A DNA stretch of 64,000 bases, taken from NCBI RefSeq assembly GCF_004331695.1, contig NZ_SJSL01000002.1, forward strand, positions 620,001 to 684,000, read 5' to 3'. Of this stretch, positions 26,327 through 35,218 are shown piece after piece. The notes under the pieces were generated by a model. That model did no database searches. It worked only from the letters and a program-made list of their open reading frames with translations, and had not been told where the DNA came from. The position numbers were made by a program, and so were the translations under genes. The stretch is from Pedobacter psychroterrae. GTDB taxonomy: Bacteria; Bacteroidota; Bacteroidia; Sphingobacteriales; Sphingobacteriaceae. The stretch's first letter is position 1. The number at the start of each line of letters is the position of its first letter.

Positions 26327-26460
26327 AATTTAAGACCGATTCTGGTCTTGAGTACAATGATAAGGTTTCTCATGGCGGCATATTGGTATTAACAACTAAT
26401 CCATTGGCACAGTTACTTATTGATGCATTTACAAAACACATTGAAGAGACACTGGGTTAA
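26327..26460 (+). pseudogene. In-frame-deleted second copy of the gene at 27401-27862
   Basis: Bases 26327-26354 equal 27423-27450 exactly, and 26355-26477 match 27757-27879 with three substitutions. The 306 bases between (27451-27756, 102 codons) are missing here, with a 2-base TA microhomology at the joint. The surviving frame reads FKTDSGLEYNDKVSHGGILV and ends ...FTKHIEETLG before TAA. A stop (TAA at 26326-26328 region) sits directly before it, so it is not translated as a protein start. It is a relic of a tandem duplication. Confidence 0.85.
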
Positions 26461-26604
26461 TAACCAATAGAAACAACCTGATAGCAGCTTATAAAACACA
26501 TGCTTCCCTTAATAGCTTCTAATGTTGTGAATTATCGACTGCCTCGGAGAAGAAACAATAATGATTACAGATTCTTTTGCATAAATTCACATAAAAGAAC
26601 CACC

Positions 26605-27159
26605 ATGAAAATAATATCGCTTCTCGTCGTCCTTATTCCTATGTCCTTACTGTTAAAATTGCCTGCATACGCACAAATTAAAAGCACCGGCGACGCAGAT
26701 TATTTACTAGGAACCTGGATAGGTATGACCGCCAGGATTGTGAGTGATAACATTCCTCCAGAAAGACATTCAGTCAACTGGAGAATTCACAAAATAGATT
26801 TGAAAAAGAATCAGTTGGAAATGACGGAGTTCTATCACAAGCTGATTGCGCATGATTCAAATAGCATAGAAAGACCCAGGAAGGTCTATTCTGCCCGTTT
26901 AGTGGATAAGTCATTATTTGTTGAATTGAAAGACATCAAAACCGACACGACATTCACCTTGAAACTTTCGCCAAAAATGATGCAGGAGTTCCCGACTTTG
27001 CAAAACGAAAAAGGGGACTTGCTAGTCAGAAACGAACAGGTTGTTTTTGTCTTAAGTAAAATAAGTAGTGACACCACAAATTTTTTGCCCAAAGATCAGC
27101 GCCAGAAAATCACCGTAGATGTGTTACCGCCGCCGCCAGTACCGCCTAAAAAGCAGTGA
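26605..27159 (+). CDS. Secreted beta-rich protein of unknown function
   Basis: The start is taken at the ATG 26605, which gives a clear signal peptide (MKIISLLVVLIPMSLLLKLP, cleavage near AYAQ) and 184 residues. The open frame extends 105 bp further upstream, but that part is not signal-like. The mature part (LLGTWIGMTARI and following strands) suggests a lipocalin-like beta barrel, with a Pro-rich C-terminal tail DVLPPPPVPPKKQ. The gene separates the deleted and intact copies of the duplicated gene, so it was inserted or captured with the duplication. Confidence 0.65.
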   Translation: MKIISLLVVLIPMSLLLKLPAYAQIKSTGDADYLLGTWIGMTARIVSDNIPPERHSVNWRIHKIDLKKNQLEMTEFYHKLIAHDSNSIERPRKVYSARLVDKSLFVELKDIKTDTTFTLKLSPKMMQEFPTLQNEKGDLLVRNEQVVFVLSKISSDTTNFLPKDQRQKITVDVLPPPPVPPKKQ

Positions 27160-27248
27160 TATAAAACTTACGCATGATGATTATTGGGTATAAATTATAT
27201 TTTTAATTACCTTTGTTATATAGTTGATAAAGCTAGAACAGGTTTGAT

Positions 27249-27395
27249 ATGAACAATACTAATAAAGATAAAAATCCTACACCTAAAAACCCAATCATTA
27301 GGATGATTGAGGATAAGGATAAGATTGTTGAAGCAATTCGCAGTGGGAAAGATTTATCTAAATTAAAAGGTATTAAATTTGTCTCTCCGATATAG
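27249..27395 (+). CDS. 48-aa small protein
   Basis: An ATG-initiated 48-residue frame encodes a polar peptide with a helix IIRMIEDKDKIVEAIRSGKD and the end LSKLKGIKFVSPI. It lies directly upstream of the ATG-less 150-residue gene (6 bp between its stop and the first usable codon there). Short proteins of this appearance precede such genes in other Bacteroidota as I recall, which would make them partners. Function is unknown. Confidence 0.55.
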   Translation: MNNTNKDKNPTPKNPIIRMIEDKDKIVEAIRSGKDLSKLKGIKFVSPI

Positions 27396-27400
27396 CTTAA

Positions 27401-27862
27401 CTAAAACAGATCAAGGTATATCAATTTAAGACCGATTCTGGTCTTGAGTATAGTGTATTTTTTACTTTCTATTATTTGACTGATGCAGATGGGAACGAGC
27501 ATGTAGCTTATAGTTTTGGTTTTGATCGGGCTGGTATTTTTGAAAATGACAAATTTCAATATGAGTATGACCCAAAGATAAGAAACACAGTTGTACACAT
27601 CATTAAAGAATTCTTTAGTAAAAACGTCGACAGCGGATTGTTATACTTCTGTTATCAAAAGGATGATTTTTCGAGACATCGCAGCATTACTTTTAGAAAA
27701 TGGTGGAAACAAGAAACAGAAAGTGGAATAATATTTAAGCCAACTGCAGTAAATTACAATGATAAGGTTTCTCATGGCGGCATATTGGTATTAACAACTA
27801 ATCCATTGGCACAATTACTTATTGATGCATTTACAAAACACATTGAAGAGACACTGAGTTAA
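27401..27862 (+). CDS. Conserved Bacteroidota protein (possibly DUF6169), start codon unclear
   Basis: The frame is open from a TAA at 27398-27400 and encodes about 153 residues, beginning LKQIKVYQFKTDSGLEYSVF and ending in FTKHIEETLS. It contains no methionine codon at all; the only conventional alternative start is a TTG at 27476, which would discard the well-formed first 25 residues that the duplicate also retains. Either a rare codon (such as ATC at 27410) starts translation, perhaps coupled to the 48-aa gene, or the start codon has been lost. The FGFDRAGIFENDKFQYEYD and GLLYFCYQKDDFSRHRSITF parts are well structured. The DUF number is from memory. Confidence 0.5.
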   Translation, partial: LKQIKVYQFKTDSGLEYSVFFTFYYLTDADGNEHVAYSFGFDRAGIFENDKFQYEYDPKIRNTVVHIIKEFFSKNVDSGLLYFCYQKDDFSRHRSITFRKWWKQETESGIIFKPTAVNYNDKVSHGGILVLTTNPLAQLLIDAFTKHIEETLS

Positions 27863-27963
27863 TAGCCAATAGAAACAATCCTAAACCAAAACTAATGCCG
27901 TTTTAAACGGGAGTGTTTCGATGAAAGCTAAACTCATTAACGCATTTGCTTCGTATATATAGA

Positions 27964-28854
27964 ATGATCGCATACATTTTAAAAGCACTGCCGCTCATTA
28001 CCTGTCTACAGCTTACCATTTTGACACATGGCCTGGCACAGGGCGACTCAAGCCATAATGAGCGCAGTTATCTGGAAATTTACAAGAACAATAGGGTGTT
28101 TTCTTACGTATCGCCAAAGGGAGAGTTGGGCGGGCCAACGAAATTTGTGTTGACAGGCAGGGTCACAACCAGTTACTTTTTATTGGCTAACCCGAAAATA
28201 CCTGTTTTTTTCGCGTTAGTGCAGGACTTTACTGCGAAGGTTCTGGATCAGAAGTCTGCGGCTGTTCGAACTCCAAGTTTAAAACTAGGAGGTGTCTGGT
28301 ATGTACAAATGGGACAAAATGCTACAAATTATCGGTATGCAAGCCTCAAATTTATGCACCATTCTAACGGTCAAGATGGTCAGAGCTTGAATCCGGATCT
28401 GTCTATTAACACCCGCGACGGGAATTTCAGTACCAATTATCTGGTGCTTTCCTATCACTTCGGCGACAATGTCGAGCAAGGAAAGCAAGGATACACATTA
28501 AACCATGATGCCGGACTGCAATGGCATAAGTGGTTTGATTATGAAAAGGCATTGAGGGATGACTATGGTTTTACAAGGATCATCTATAACATCTCCTTCA
28601 GAAAGCAACTGGAAAACAGAGAGAACTGGCGATTAAACGCAGGTTTAAACTATGCCATTAACAATATGGCTGACTATAAGATGACTGCAGTAAAAAAGCG
28701 GCTTAATACAGAGGTTTCATTTCACTACAGCCTTCCGTTCATGCACAAAGCATACCTGATGGCTGCAGCAGGCTATTTTGGCGAAGATCCATACAATATT
28801 TACTATAGAGATAAGTACAGCTATTTGCGTTTTGGCGTGTCTACCAATCTTTAA
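27964..28854 (+). CDS. Outer-membrane phospholipase A-like protein
   Basis: The 296-residue product starts with a signal peptide (cleavage near THGLAQG, about residue 26) and is otherwise amphipathic beta strands ending in an aromatic-rich terminus, as in outer-membrane barrels. The motif MHHSNGQDG places His132 and Ser134 in the H-x-S-N-G active-site arrangement of OMPLA (PldA). LxNPKIP and LSYHFG-like strands agree. It would hydrolyse phospholipids in the outer membrane as a dimer. The ATG at 27964 is preferred to an in-frame TTG at 27946. No downstream partner is evident; a convergent large gene follows. Confidence 0.75.
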   Translation: MIAYILKALPLITCLQLTILTHGLAQGDSSHNERSYLEIYKNNRVFSYVSPKGELGGPTKFVLTGRVTTSYFLLANPKIPVFFALVQDFTAKVLDQKSAAVRTPSLKLGGVWYVQMGQNATNYRYASLKFMHHSNGQDGQSLNPDLSINTRDGNFSTNYLVLSYHFGDNVEQGKQGYTLNHDAGLQWHKWFDYEKALRDDYGFTRIIYNISFRKQLENRENWRLNAGLNYAINNMADYKMTAVKKRLNTEVSFHYSLPFMHKAYLMAAAGYFGEDPYNIYYRDKYSYLRFGVSTNL

Positions 28855-28886
28855 TTTTTTTTATATGACAAGCTGAAACTTAGGCT

Positions 28887-31754
28887 TTAGTATATCAAGG
28901 TGACGGAGCCAGAAAGAGGCTTACCCTTGGGACTGATCCTTATAAGGTAGTAATAAGTACCTGCATTGAGCGGCTGTCCCTGGTATGTTCCGTTCCATTT
29001 GTTATCGTAAGCATCTGAATGATAAAGAATAGTCCCGCTTCTATTAAATATCCGTAAAGAGATGGTTTCTCCGGCTGCTGATGGCAGTTCCCAAAAGTCA
29101 TTAATGCCATCGCCATTGGGTGTGAACGCACTGGGGAATGTTTTATGCTGCGGGTCTATCTGTACCTGTACAATATTACTTACTCCAGGCAGGGTACACC
29201 GTGCATCCGAACTCAACTCGCAGCTTACTTTGTCTCCTTCCTGAGGGTCATTAAGCTCGAATGTCGGCCTGTTCATTCCCATGGGAATGCCATTGACTTT
29301 CCACTGGTAGCTAAGCATGCCTTTTGCTCCATTAGTTATGGCGTTAAACTGAACAGGAGTGCCTTTTTTTACCGGATTTTCTAAGGCATGAATGCTGATC
29401 TGCATTTTTTCCGGCGGGCTGACGGTAAGTGTCCGGGTCTGCTGTGCAGGAATATACTGACCATTACCAGCTTGCTTAGCGGTAATCTGGGTAGTGCCTG
29501 GACCGGTAAGATGGATCAGGCCTGCAGGAGTAATGACTGCGACTGCAGGATTGCTACTGGTGTAGGTGATGGGAAGACCGGAGTCAGCGTTTGCAACAGG
29601 CCTGAAATCATCATCACATAAAGTCATGGTTGATATGTCAGGCATATTAACGATCTGAGCGGTTTTACCCCGATTGACAATAATGGTATAAGCGCGTGTA
29701 CTGTATTCGTCAGTAGCGGTTACCAATACCTCTATCGTATTGTCTCCCATGTTTAACGGGATAGGATTTGAAGGACTGCCACTGATGGCAGGTTCGCCAT
29801 TTATCGTAATAGTTGCACCAGGTACACTTACTGTAGCGGTAAGGGTTACACTGCTTTGGTTTGATGTTGCAAAGGCAGTATAATCAACTATCATAGGATT
29901 GAATACCTCATTAAGCCCCATTGGGCTAAGAATAAGCGAAGTCAGGGTAGTTTCATCATAGCTGGTCTGAAAGCTGGCAGGATTGCCCTGAGCAGGAGAA
30001 GTTAGGTAGAGCTCATGTCCTTCCATACCTTCATATTCACAAACCATTACCTGATACCTGGTAGCGGGATCAAGGCCGGACACACCGGTTGTAGTTCCAT
30101 TTCCATTATAAATGGCATACCAGCCACTGTTTAGTATCTGGTCTCCGTTCTTGTAAGTACTTTCTGCAGTATAAGTGGTTCCGTCGACCGGAACCGGACT
30201 TCCGGAATTGGGATCTGCCTTAATGAATACCACTCTTGAATTTCCATTCCCCTTGGTCCAGCTGATTTCAGCACTCCCAGAGGTGATGTCGCTGAAGGTA
30301 ATATTTGTGGCCTGCAGGGTGGGTCGGGCGGCAGGTTTGTTTTGATATATGGTAGCGGAACCGTCGCTATTTCTGACTACGACTACCTCGGGTTTGCCAT
30401 CGGAATCGAGGTCACTTATCGCCACCGCAAAAGGCGCACGGATCACCCTGAATGGTACTTTCGGTTGCAGGCTAAAACTGTTTGGAGAACTTGTATTTTT
30501 TAGCAGGGTAAGTCCTTCATCGACAGGTGCAGTCCAGTTCGCACTGGCGAGGTCTACTTTCCCGTCTCCATCTATATCACCGGAGGCGATCGCATAACCA
30601 GCTAAGCCACCTGGAAGGTGTTGCACCGGCGCCATGTTTACAGACCCGGGACTGCTGGTGTTTCGCAGTAAACTGACAGTGCCGTTATGAGCGGTCGCAA
30701 CGTCCAGTCTCCCGTCGCCATCCATATCAGCAAGGGTAAGATTCCTCGGCCCATCACCAGTAGCAAAGTCTTTTCTAAGGGCAAAGGATATCGTGCCGGC
30801 ACTACCGGTGTTGCGTAGTATGCTAATGTAATTTGTAAAATCGGCAATGACAATGTCGGCTTTGCCATCGTTATCCATATCGCCCAAAGCGATCGCCAGG
30901 GGATTAAAATAAGCTTGAATTTCAATCTTGGGAGCGAAGGCTGGATTACCGGCAGTACCATTGTTACGCAGCAAAATGATCATCTTGTCCCTGCTCACCA
31001 CGGCAAGGTCTGAACGGCCATCACCGTCAAAATCTGCAATTGCGACATCCCCGGAATGCCGGCCCGTAAGAATCTCCATGCGGACAAAACTGATACTCCC
31101 CGGACTACTTGTATTACGCAGCAATGTAACAGTATTCGCATTACCATTTGCTGATACAAGGTCGATTTTTCCGTCCCCGTCAATATCACCTGCTGCAAGC
31201 GCCTGAGGTAAATCACCCACCCGGAAATCCTGCTTTTCAACAAAGTTTAGCTTCCCGGCTGCGGAAGTATTTCGACTTACCGTGATCATATCACTCGTGG
31301 AGCAGGCTACTGCTACATCCGCCAGTCCATCTCCATCCAGATCTGCTATTTTAAGGTCGACAGGTCCGCTGGCAGTCAGGAGTCCATAGGTAAATCCGAA
31401 ATCGCTGGTCTGCAGTGCGGCTCGGCCGGGTGGGGTTCTTGGCAGAAAGAAAGCCGAACTTTGTGCTAAGAGATGGGTCTGTGTATTTAGCACTTGTATT
31501 GCGCTGTAACTGGCCCCCTGTGGCACTATAACAGAAATGCTCGAGGTAGTGGCCGTCAGAATTTCACCTCTGGTAGCTCCAAAGCTGACCTGATTGCCTG
31601 CAGGTACATTGCTAAACCCGCTTCCCTGAATGGTAACGGTAGTGCCGGGAGCGCCTGAAAGAGGACTAATGCCTGTAATCACAACCTGAGCCATTAAGGC
31701 AGATTGCATACTAGTCAAGAGCATGGCTATTATAAATATGAAGCGTAATCCCAC
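28887..31754 (-). CDS. FG-GAP/IPT repeat surface protein with T9SS type B sorting domain
   Basis: The 955-residue secreted protein begins with a signal peptide and an IPT/TIG immunoglobulin-like domain (about 24-105). About seven FG-GAP/VCBS repeats follow (about 115-475, recurrent DLDGDGxxD calcium motifs), then a fibronectin-like segment (480-600), a cadherin-like beta-sandwich (605-700), two Ig-like domains and a CHU_C-type ending (FPSAFTPNGDGINDFWEL to the last residue) that targets type B cargo to the type IX secretion system. It probably acts as a surface adhesin or glycan binder. The start codon is GTG. Its leader and signal peptide closely resemble those of the deacetylase gene at 36941-38137. 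Confidence 0.88.
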   Translation of the reverse strand: MGLRFIFIIAMLLTSMQSALMAQVVITGISPLSGAPGTTVTIQGSGFSNVPAGNQVSFGATRGEILTATTSSISVIVPQGASYSAIQVLNTQTHLLAQSSAFFLPRTPPGRAALQTSDFGFTYGLLTASGPVDLKIADLDGDGLADVAVACSTSDMITVSRNTSAAGKLNFVEKQDFRVGDLPQALAAGDIDGDGKIDLVSANGNANTVTLLRNTSSPGSISFVRMEILTGRHSGDVAIADFDGDGRSDLAVVSRDKMIILLRNNGTAGNPAFAPKIEIQAYFNPLAIALGDMDNDGKADIVIADFTNYISILRNTGSAGTISFALRKDFATGDGPRNLTLADMDGDGRLDVATAHNGTVSLLRNTSSPGSVNMAPVQHLPGGLAGYAIASGDIDGDGKVDLASANWTAPVDEGLTLLKNTSSPNSFSLQPKVPFRVIRAPFAVAISDLDSDGKPEVVVVRNSDGSATIYQNKPAARPTLQATNITFSDITSGSAEISWTKGNGNSRVVFIKADPNSGSPVPVDGTTYTAESTYKNGDQILNSGWYAIYNGNGTTTGVSGLDPATRYQVMVCEYEGMEGHELYLTSPAQGNPASFQTSYDETTLTSLILSPMGLNEVFNPMIVDYTAFATSNQSSVTLTATVSVPGATITINGEPAISGSPSNPIPLNMGDNTIEVLVTATDEYSTRAYTIIVNRGKTAQIVNMPDISTMTLCDDDFRPVANADSGLPITYTSSNPAVAVITPAGLIHLTGPGTTQITAKQAGNGQYIPAQQTRTLTVSPPEKMQISIHALENPVKKGTPVQFNAITNGAKGMLSYQWKVNGIPMGMNRPTFELNDPQEGDKVSCELSSDARCTLPGVSNIVQVQIDPQHKTFPSAFTPNGDGINDFWELPSAAGETISLRIFNRSGTILYHSDAYDNKWNGTYQGQPLNAGTYYYLIRISPKGKPLSGSVTLIY

Positions 31755-31775
31755 TTCAGCAAATTAACAAAATTA
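31704..31775. repeat. Duplicated signal-peptide/leader segment, copy 1
   Basis: The first 15 or so codons plus about 20 bases of leader of the T9SS protein gene correspond to 38087-38158, upstream of and within the deacetylase gene. Most of the coding part is the same (MGLRFIF then I-M-L-T-M-Q), and the leader shares GCAAATTAA. The start codon is GTG here and ATG in the other copy. Confidence 0.7.
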
Positions 31776-31893
31776 TCCCAAAGGAAGAAGTTTCGGGTTC
31801 ATAAGCATTCAATTTTAAAAGAAAGCATATAATCTGTCTTTTTAATTTAGCCCCGGCTGGTAAATGAGATAAAACAAATTATAAATTAATTTG

Positions 31894-31909
31894 CTTTAAT
31901 CGTTTAAAG
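31894..31909. promoter_or_regulatory. LacI-type palindromic operator candidate
   Basis: CTTTAA-TCGT-TTAAAG is a 16-bp palindrome with a CpG-containing centre, the usual look of LacI-family operators. It lies 37 bp upstream of the LacI gene and in the divergent region shared with the T9SS protein gene, so it could serve autoregulation and control of both directions. Confidence 0.55.
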
Positions 31910-31946
31910 TAATTAATATTGAACTGTTATTCACAGCTAGCCAAGT

Positions 31947-32969
31947 ATGAAAAAGGTAAACCTTAAAGATATCGCAGAATATGTTGGCGTTTCGACGGCA
32001 CTGGTCTCCTATGTACTCAACGGTCAGGCAGTGGAAAAGCAGGTAAACAAATCTACAGCTGAACTGATCACTAAAGCCGCCCTGGACTTAAATTATCAGC
32101 CTAACCAAATTGCCAAAAGCCTCAAGACACAAAAAACAAATACCATCGGACTGATTGTTGCGGATATAAATTTCAAGTTTAGTACTGGAATTACCAGATC
32201 AATAGAAGAGGAAGCAAAAAAAAATAACTACACCGTAATTTACGGCAGCTCTAATGAGAACGCTGAAAAATTTTCCAAATTGGTTAATGTTTTGGTCAAC
32301 CGCAGGGTGGATGGACTGATTTTGGTTCCTACGGAAGGTTCAGAAAATGAAATAGAACTACTTCAGCGGTCGGGTATTCCATTTGTACTTATCGACCGTC
32401 ATTTTCCTGCAGTCCAGTGTAATTATATTGGACTGGATAACCATAAGGCAGCGTACAATGCAACGCAATACCTTATCGATCAGGGTCATCGCCGAATTGC
32501 TTTTGTAAATTACCGGACTACACTTTTTCATCTTTTGGAACGTAACAGGGGTTATTTTGACGCACTGAAGGATAACAAGATTCAATTTGAACAGTCATGG
32601 CTTCAACAAGTTGATAATTCTGCCGGACATAATGACGTCAGCCTTAACCTTAAGGATCTTATGAAGGAACCTGAACCTTTCGACGCCTTGTTCTTTGCTA
32701 CCGATACCCTTACCATAAATGGGCTAAAATACCTTAATAAGGAAAAAATAAGTGTCCCGGATCAAATCTCAGTACTCAGTTTCGACGAATCTGACGCATT
32801 TGATCTTTTTTACACGACCATCACATTTTCCAGGCAGCCATTGATGGAGATGGGTAGTCTTGCTGTAACCAATCTGATTGAACTAATGAACGGAAGTAAG
32901 CAGCTCAAGCAGATAAGTCTTGAGGCAGAATTGGTTAGCGGCGCTTCATGTAAAGAACGTTTAAGGTGA
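31947..32969 (+). CDS. LacI-family transcriptional regulator
   Basis: The 340-residue repressor has the N-terminal LacI helix-turn-helix (VNLKDIAEYVGVSTALVSYV), a hinge (NYQPNQIAKSLKTQKTNTIG) and a periplasmic-binding-protein-like sensor domain with LIDRHFP and QISVLSFDESDAF segments. It probably senses a sugar or sugar phosphate. The GH32-like gene starts 77 bp downstream, which makes that gene and the next the natural targets. A palindrome in its own leader suggests autoregulation. Confidence 0.92.
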   Translation: MKKVNLKDIAEYVGVSTALVSYVLNGQAVEKQVNKSTAELITKAALDLNYQPNQIAKSLKTQKTNTIGLIVADINFKFSTGITRSIEEEAKKNNYTVIYGSSNENAEKFSKLVNVLVNRRVDGLILVPTEGSENEIELLQRSGIPFVLIDRHFPAVQCNYIGLDNHKAAYNATQYLIDQGHRRIAFVNYRTTLFHLLERNRGYFDALKDNKIQFEQSWLQQVDNSAGHNDVSLNLKDLMKEPEPFDALFFATDTLTINGLKYLNKEKISVPDQISVLSFDESDAFDLFYTTITFSRQPLMEMGSLAVTNLIELMNGSKQLKQISLEAELVSGASCKERLR

Positions 32970-33019
32970 ATACGGGCTTTGGGTTTAATAAGCGAATAAA
33001 CTCATTTGCGTTGCCATTA

Positions 33020-33032
33020 AATGTTAAACATT
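33020..33032. promoter_or_regulatory. Small palindrome upstream of the GH32-like gene
   Basis: AATGTT-A-AACATT, two 6-base arms with a 1-base centre, lies 14 bp before the start codon. It is not the same sequence as the LacI-type palindrome at 31894, so binding by the adjacent regulator is uncertain. Confidence 0.25.
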
Positions 33033-33046
33033 ACAAGTAAAATAAA

Positions 33047-35119
33047 ATGATCAAAATGAAATTAAGCAATTATCGTGTTCTGGTATGGATGATTTGCGGT
33101 TGCCTTATATTAATGGGCTGCGCTGAAAAACGTAGCGCTGTTCAGCTTCAGCTGGCATCAGCTCCATGGCATTTTTCCGAGACGCCGGCAACCAGTATGC
33201 TTTCAGCAGTACAATCAAATGCAACGTTTACCGCACCTTCTGATAGCAGCAGATTTACAATTAAGATGAGGGTAAAGCTAAACCCGGAGAATGTTGGCAG
33301 CAATGTGCTAAACATCCCAGGTGTACTCAATGTGCGCACTTTTCAACACGACCAAAAAGATCGGAAAGATCAGAATTACCCATCTTTTCCAATGCCTGAC
33401 GGATCTGTGCCTGTTCTGGAAGCCGCTCTTAAGCTTCATCCTCCACTAGAAAATGAAGGAGCACTTGACATGCCAATTGGAATACCCCTGGCGATGTTGA
33501 AAGCGCCAGGAGGAGAGCACGATATTGTACTTCATTTCTCTGGCGTACGCTGGAGCTTGTATGTTGACAATGAACTGCTCGACAACGATTTTCCCCTTGG
33601 CTACCCAAAATGGGGAGAAAAAAGCTCCTGGGAAATAAACCCGCTGCTTGTTTCTAAAGCCGAAATCTTCTTCCAGGGAGCAGAACCGCAAAAAGTGGCG
33701 CTAACGAAACCGAGATATGCACCGGAAATTCAATATTGGACTCCTCCCGGCCATAATACCTGGGTCGGTGATGTAGCTACTTTCTATCATGAGGGACGCT
33801 ATCATATCTTCTATTTATTTGACAGAAGAGGTCATAAGAGTAAGTTTGGCAAAGGTGCGCATTACTTCGAGCACCTTTCCACAACGGATTTAAAAAACTG
33901 GATCGAACATGAGGCAGCTACCCCAATAGAAGAACAATGGGAGACTTTCGGAACCGGTACACCTTTTATCTTCAACAACAAATTGTCAATTAGTTACGGT
34001 TTGCATACTACACGGATCTATCCAAAAGAAAAAACCAGCCTTCCTTTGCAATGGGATTATTACAATAAACATGGCATGACGGGTTCCTTCCGCTACGATA
34101 CAATTCCCGGTTACCCTGCCGGATCTACGTATTCCATCAGTCAGGACGGCATTGCAAACTTTAAAAAGACCAAAATCCTGTTCCACCCCTGTGAAAACCC
34201 GAGCGTGTATACCGACCCTGAGGGTCGGCTGCGTATGTTGGCCAACTATGGTGCTAAAGGAACCTGGGAATCGAAATCTATCGATGGAGGCTGGCGGTCA
34301 GTCAATCCAAATTTCCCTCCCGGGGGCGACTGTACATTCTTTTTCCGCTGGGGGAACTATGATTACGTTATCGGTGGTTTTACCGGCTTTTGGTCAAAAC
34401 CAGCAAGCGCCGCCGAAGATAAATTCGTAGATGGTGTTAAAGCTGGCTTAGATTTTTATAATGGCCTCAACGTGCCGGCAGTAACTGAAATAAGCGATCG
34501 CCGTTTCCTGCTGGCAGGCTGGATCCCTATGGCAGGCTGGGGCGGAACACTAATTGTCCACGAAATGATCCAATCTCCCGACGGTAGAATCGGGACAAAA
34601 TGGATGAAAGAAATAATCCCCGCAACCCATAAAGAAAGATCATTATCCAAAGACCTCAAGGAGGATGCTTCCTTTTCTACAGGATCGTCCTCTTTCTTGT
34701 TGACTTTCGATGTTGAACCAAGCCAGGACATGACTGACAAAATTGGAGCGCTATTACTGGGGGCAGACGGCGAAAACAATGCATGTGAAATACAGATTAG
34801 CCCAGAAGCAAAAACAGCACAATATGCCAAAGGAAATCTCCAGCGTTTTTCCAATCCTGAGAAATCATTACGTGAAGGTGGTTCCCCCACCGCTGCAAGG
34901 AACTATGCCATTGAAAACCTGCAAAATACAGATAAGCCGTTTACCGTTCGCATGATAGTCAAGTATCAGGATAAATTCGGAGGTTCCCAGATCGACACTG
35001 AAATTGCAGGGCAGCGCACCATGATCGCATTCCGCCCTGATCTAAAGGTCGAAAAACTCCTGTTAAGATCAAAAGGTACGGGAATTAGAAATGTAAGAAT
35101 AGCTGCATTAAAAAACTAA
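33047..35119 (+). CDS. GH32-like glycoside hydrolase lipoprotein
   Basis: The 690-residue protein has a lipoprotein signal (lipobox Cys in LILMGCAE, about residue 25), an N-terminal beta-sandwich (about 40-220) and a five-bladed beta-propeller-like domain from about 225 with TWVGDVATFYHEGRYHIFYL and HPCENPSVYTDPEGRLRML. A final beta-sandwich follows. Layout and motifs point to family GH32 (fructan/sucrose-active) or a close relative. The canonical N-terminal WMNDPNG nucleophile motif is altered to NTWVGDV, keeping an Asp, so activity and substrate need care. It is exported to the periplasm or surface and follows the LacI gene. Confidence 0.7.
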   Translation: MIKMKLSNYRVLVWMICGCLILMGCAEKRSAVQLQLASAPWHFSETPATSMLSAVQSNATFTAPSDSSRFTIKMRVKLNPENVGSNVLNIPGVLNVRTFQHDQKDRKDQNYPSFPMPDGSVPVLEAALKLHPPLENEGALDMPIGIPLAMLKAPGGEHDIVLHFSGVRWSLYVDNELLDNDFPLGYPKWGEKSSWEINPLLVSKAEIFFQGAEPQKVALTKPRYAPEIQYWTPPGHNTWVGDVATFYHEGRYHIFYLFDRRGHKSKFGKGAHYFEHLSTTDLKNWIEHEAATPIEEQWETFGTGTPFIFNNKLSISYGLHTTRIYPKEKTSLPLQWDYYNKHGMTGSFRYDTIPGYPAGSTYSISQDGIANFKKTKILFHPCENPSVYTDPEGRLRMLANYGAKGTWESKSIDGGWRSVNPNFPPGGDCTFFFRWGNYDYVIGGFTGFWSKPASAAEDKFVDGVKAGLDFYNGLNVPAVTEISDRRFLLAGWIPMAGWGGTLIVHEMIQSPDGRIGTKWMKEIIPATHKERSLSKDLKEDASFSTGSSSFLLTFDVEPSQDMTDKIGALLLGADGENNACEIQISPEAKTAQYAKGNLQRFSNPEKSLREGGSPTAARNYAIENLQNTDKPFTVRMIVKYQDKFGGSQIDTEIAGQRTMIAFRPDLKVEKLLLRSKGTGIRNVRIAALKN

Positions 35120-35218
35120 AAGAGGAATAACGCAAAAGTGAGTTGATCTTAGATGCTATAAAAAATATTTCTATATTTAGATTAAGCAATAAAATTAAAT
35201 TCGATTTGCAACCTGGCT

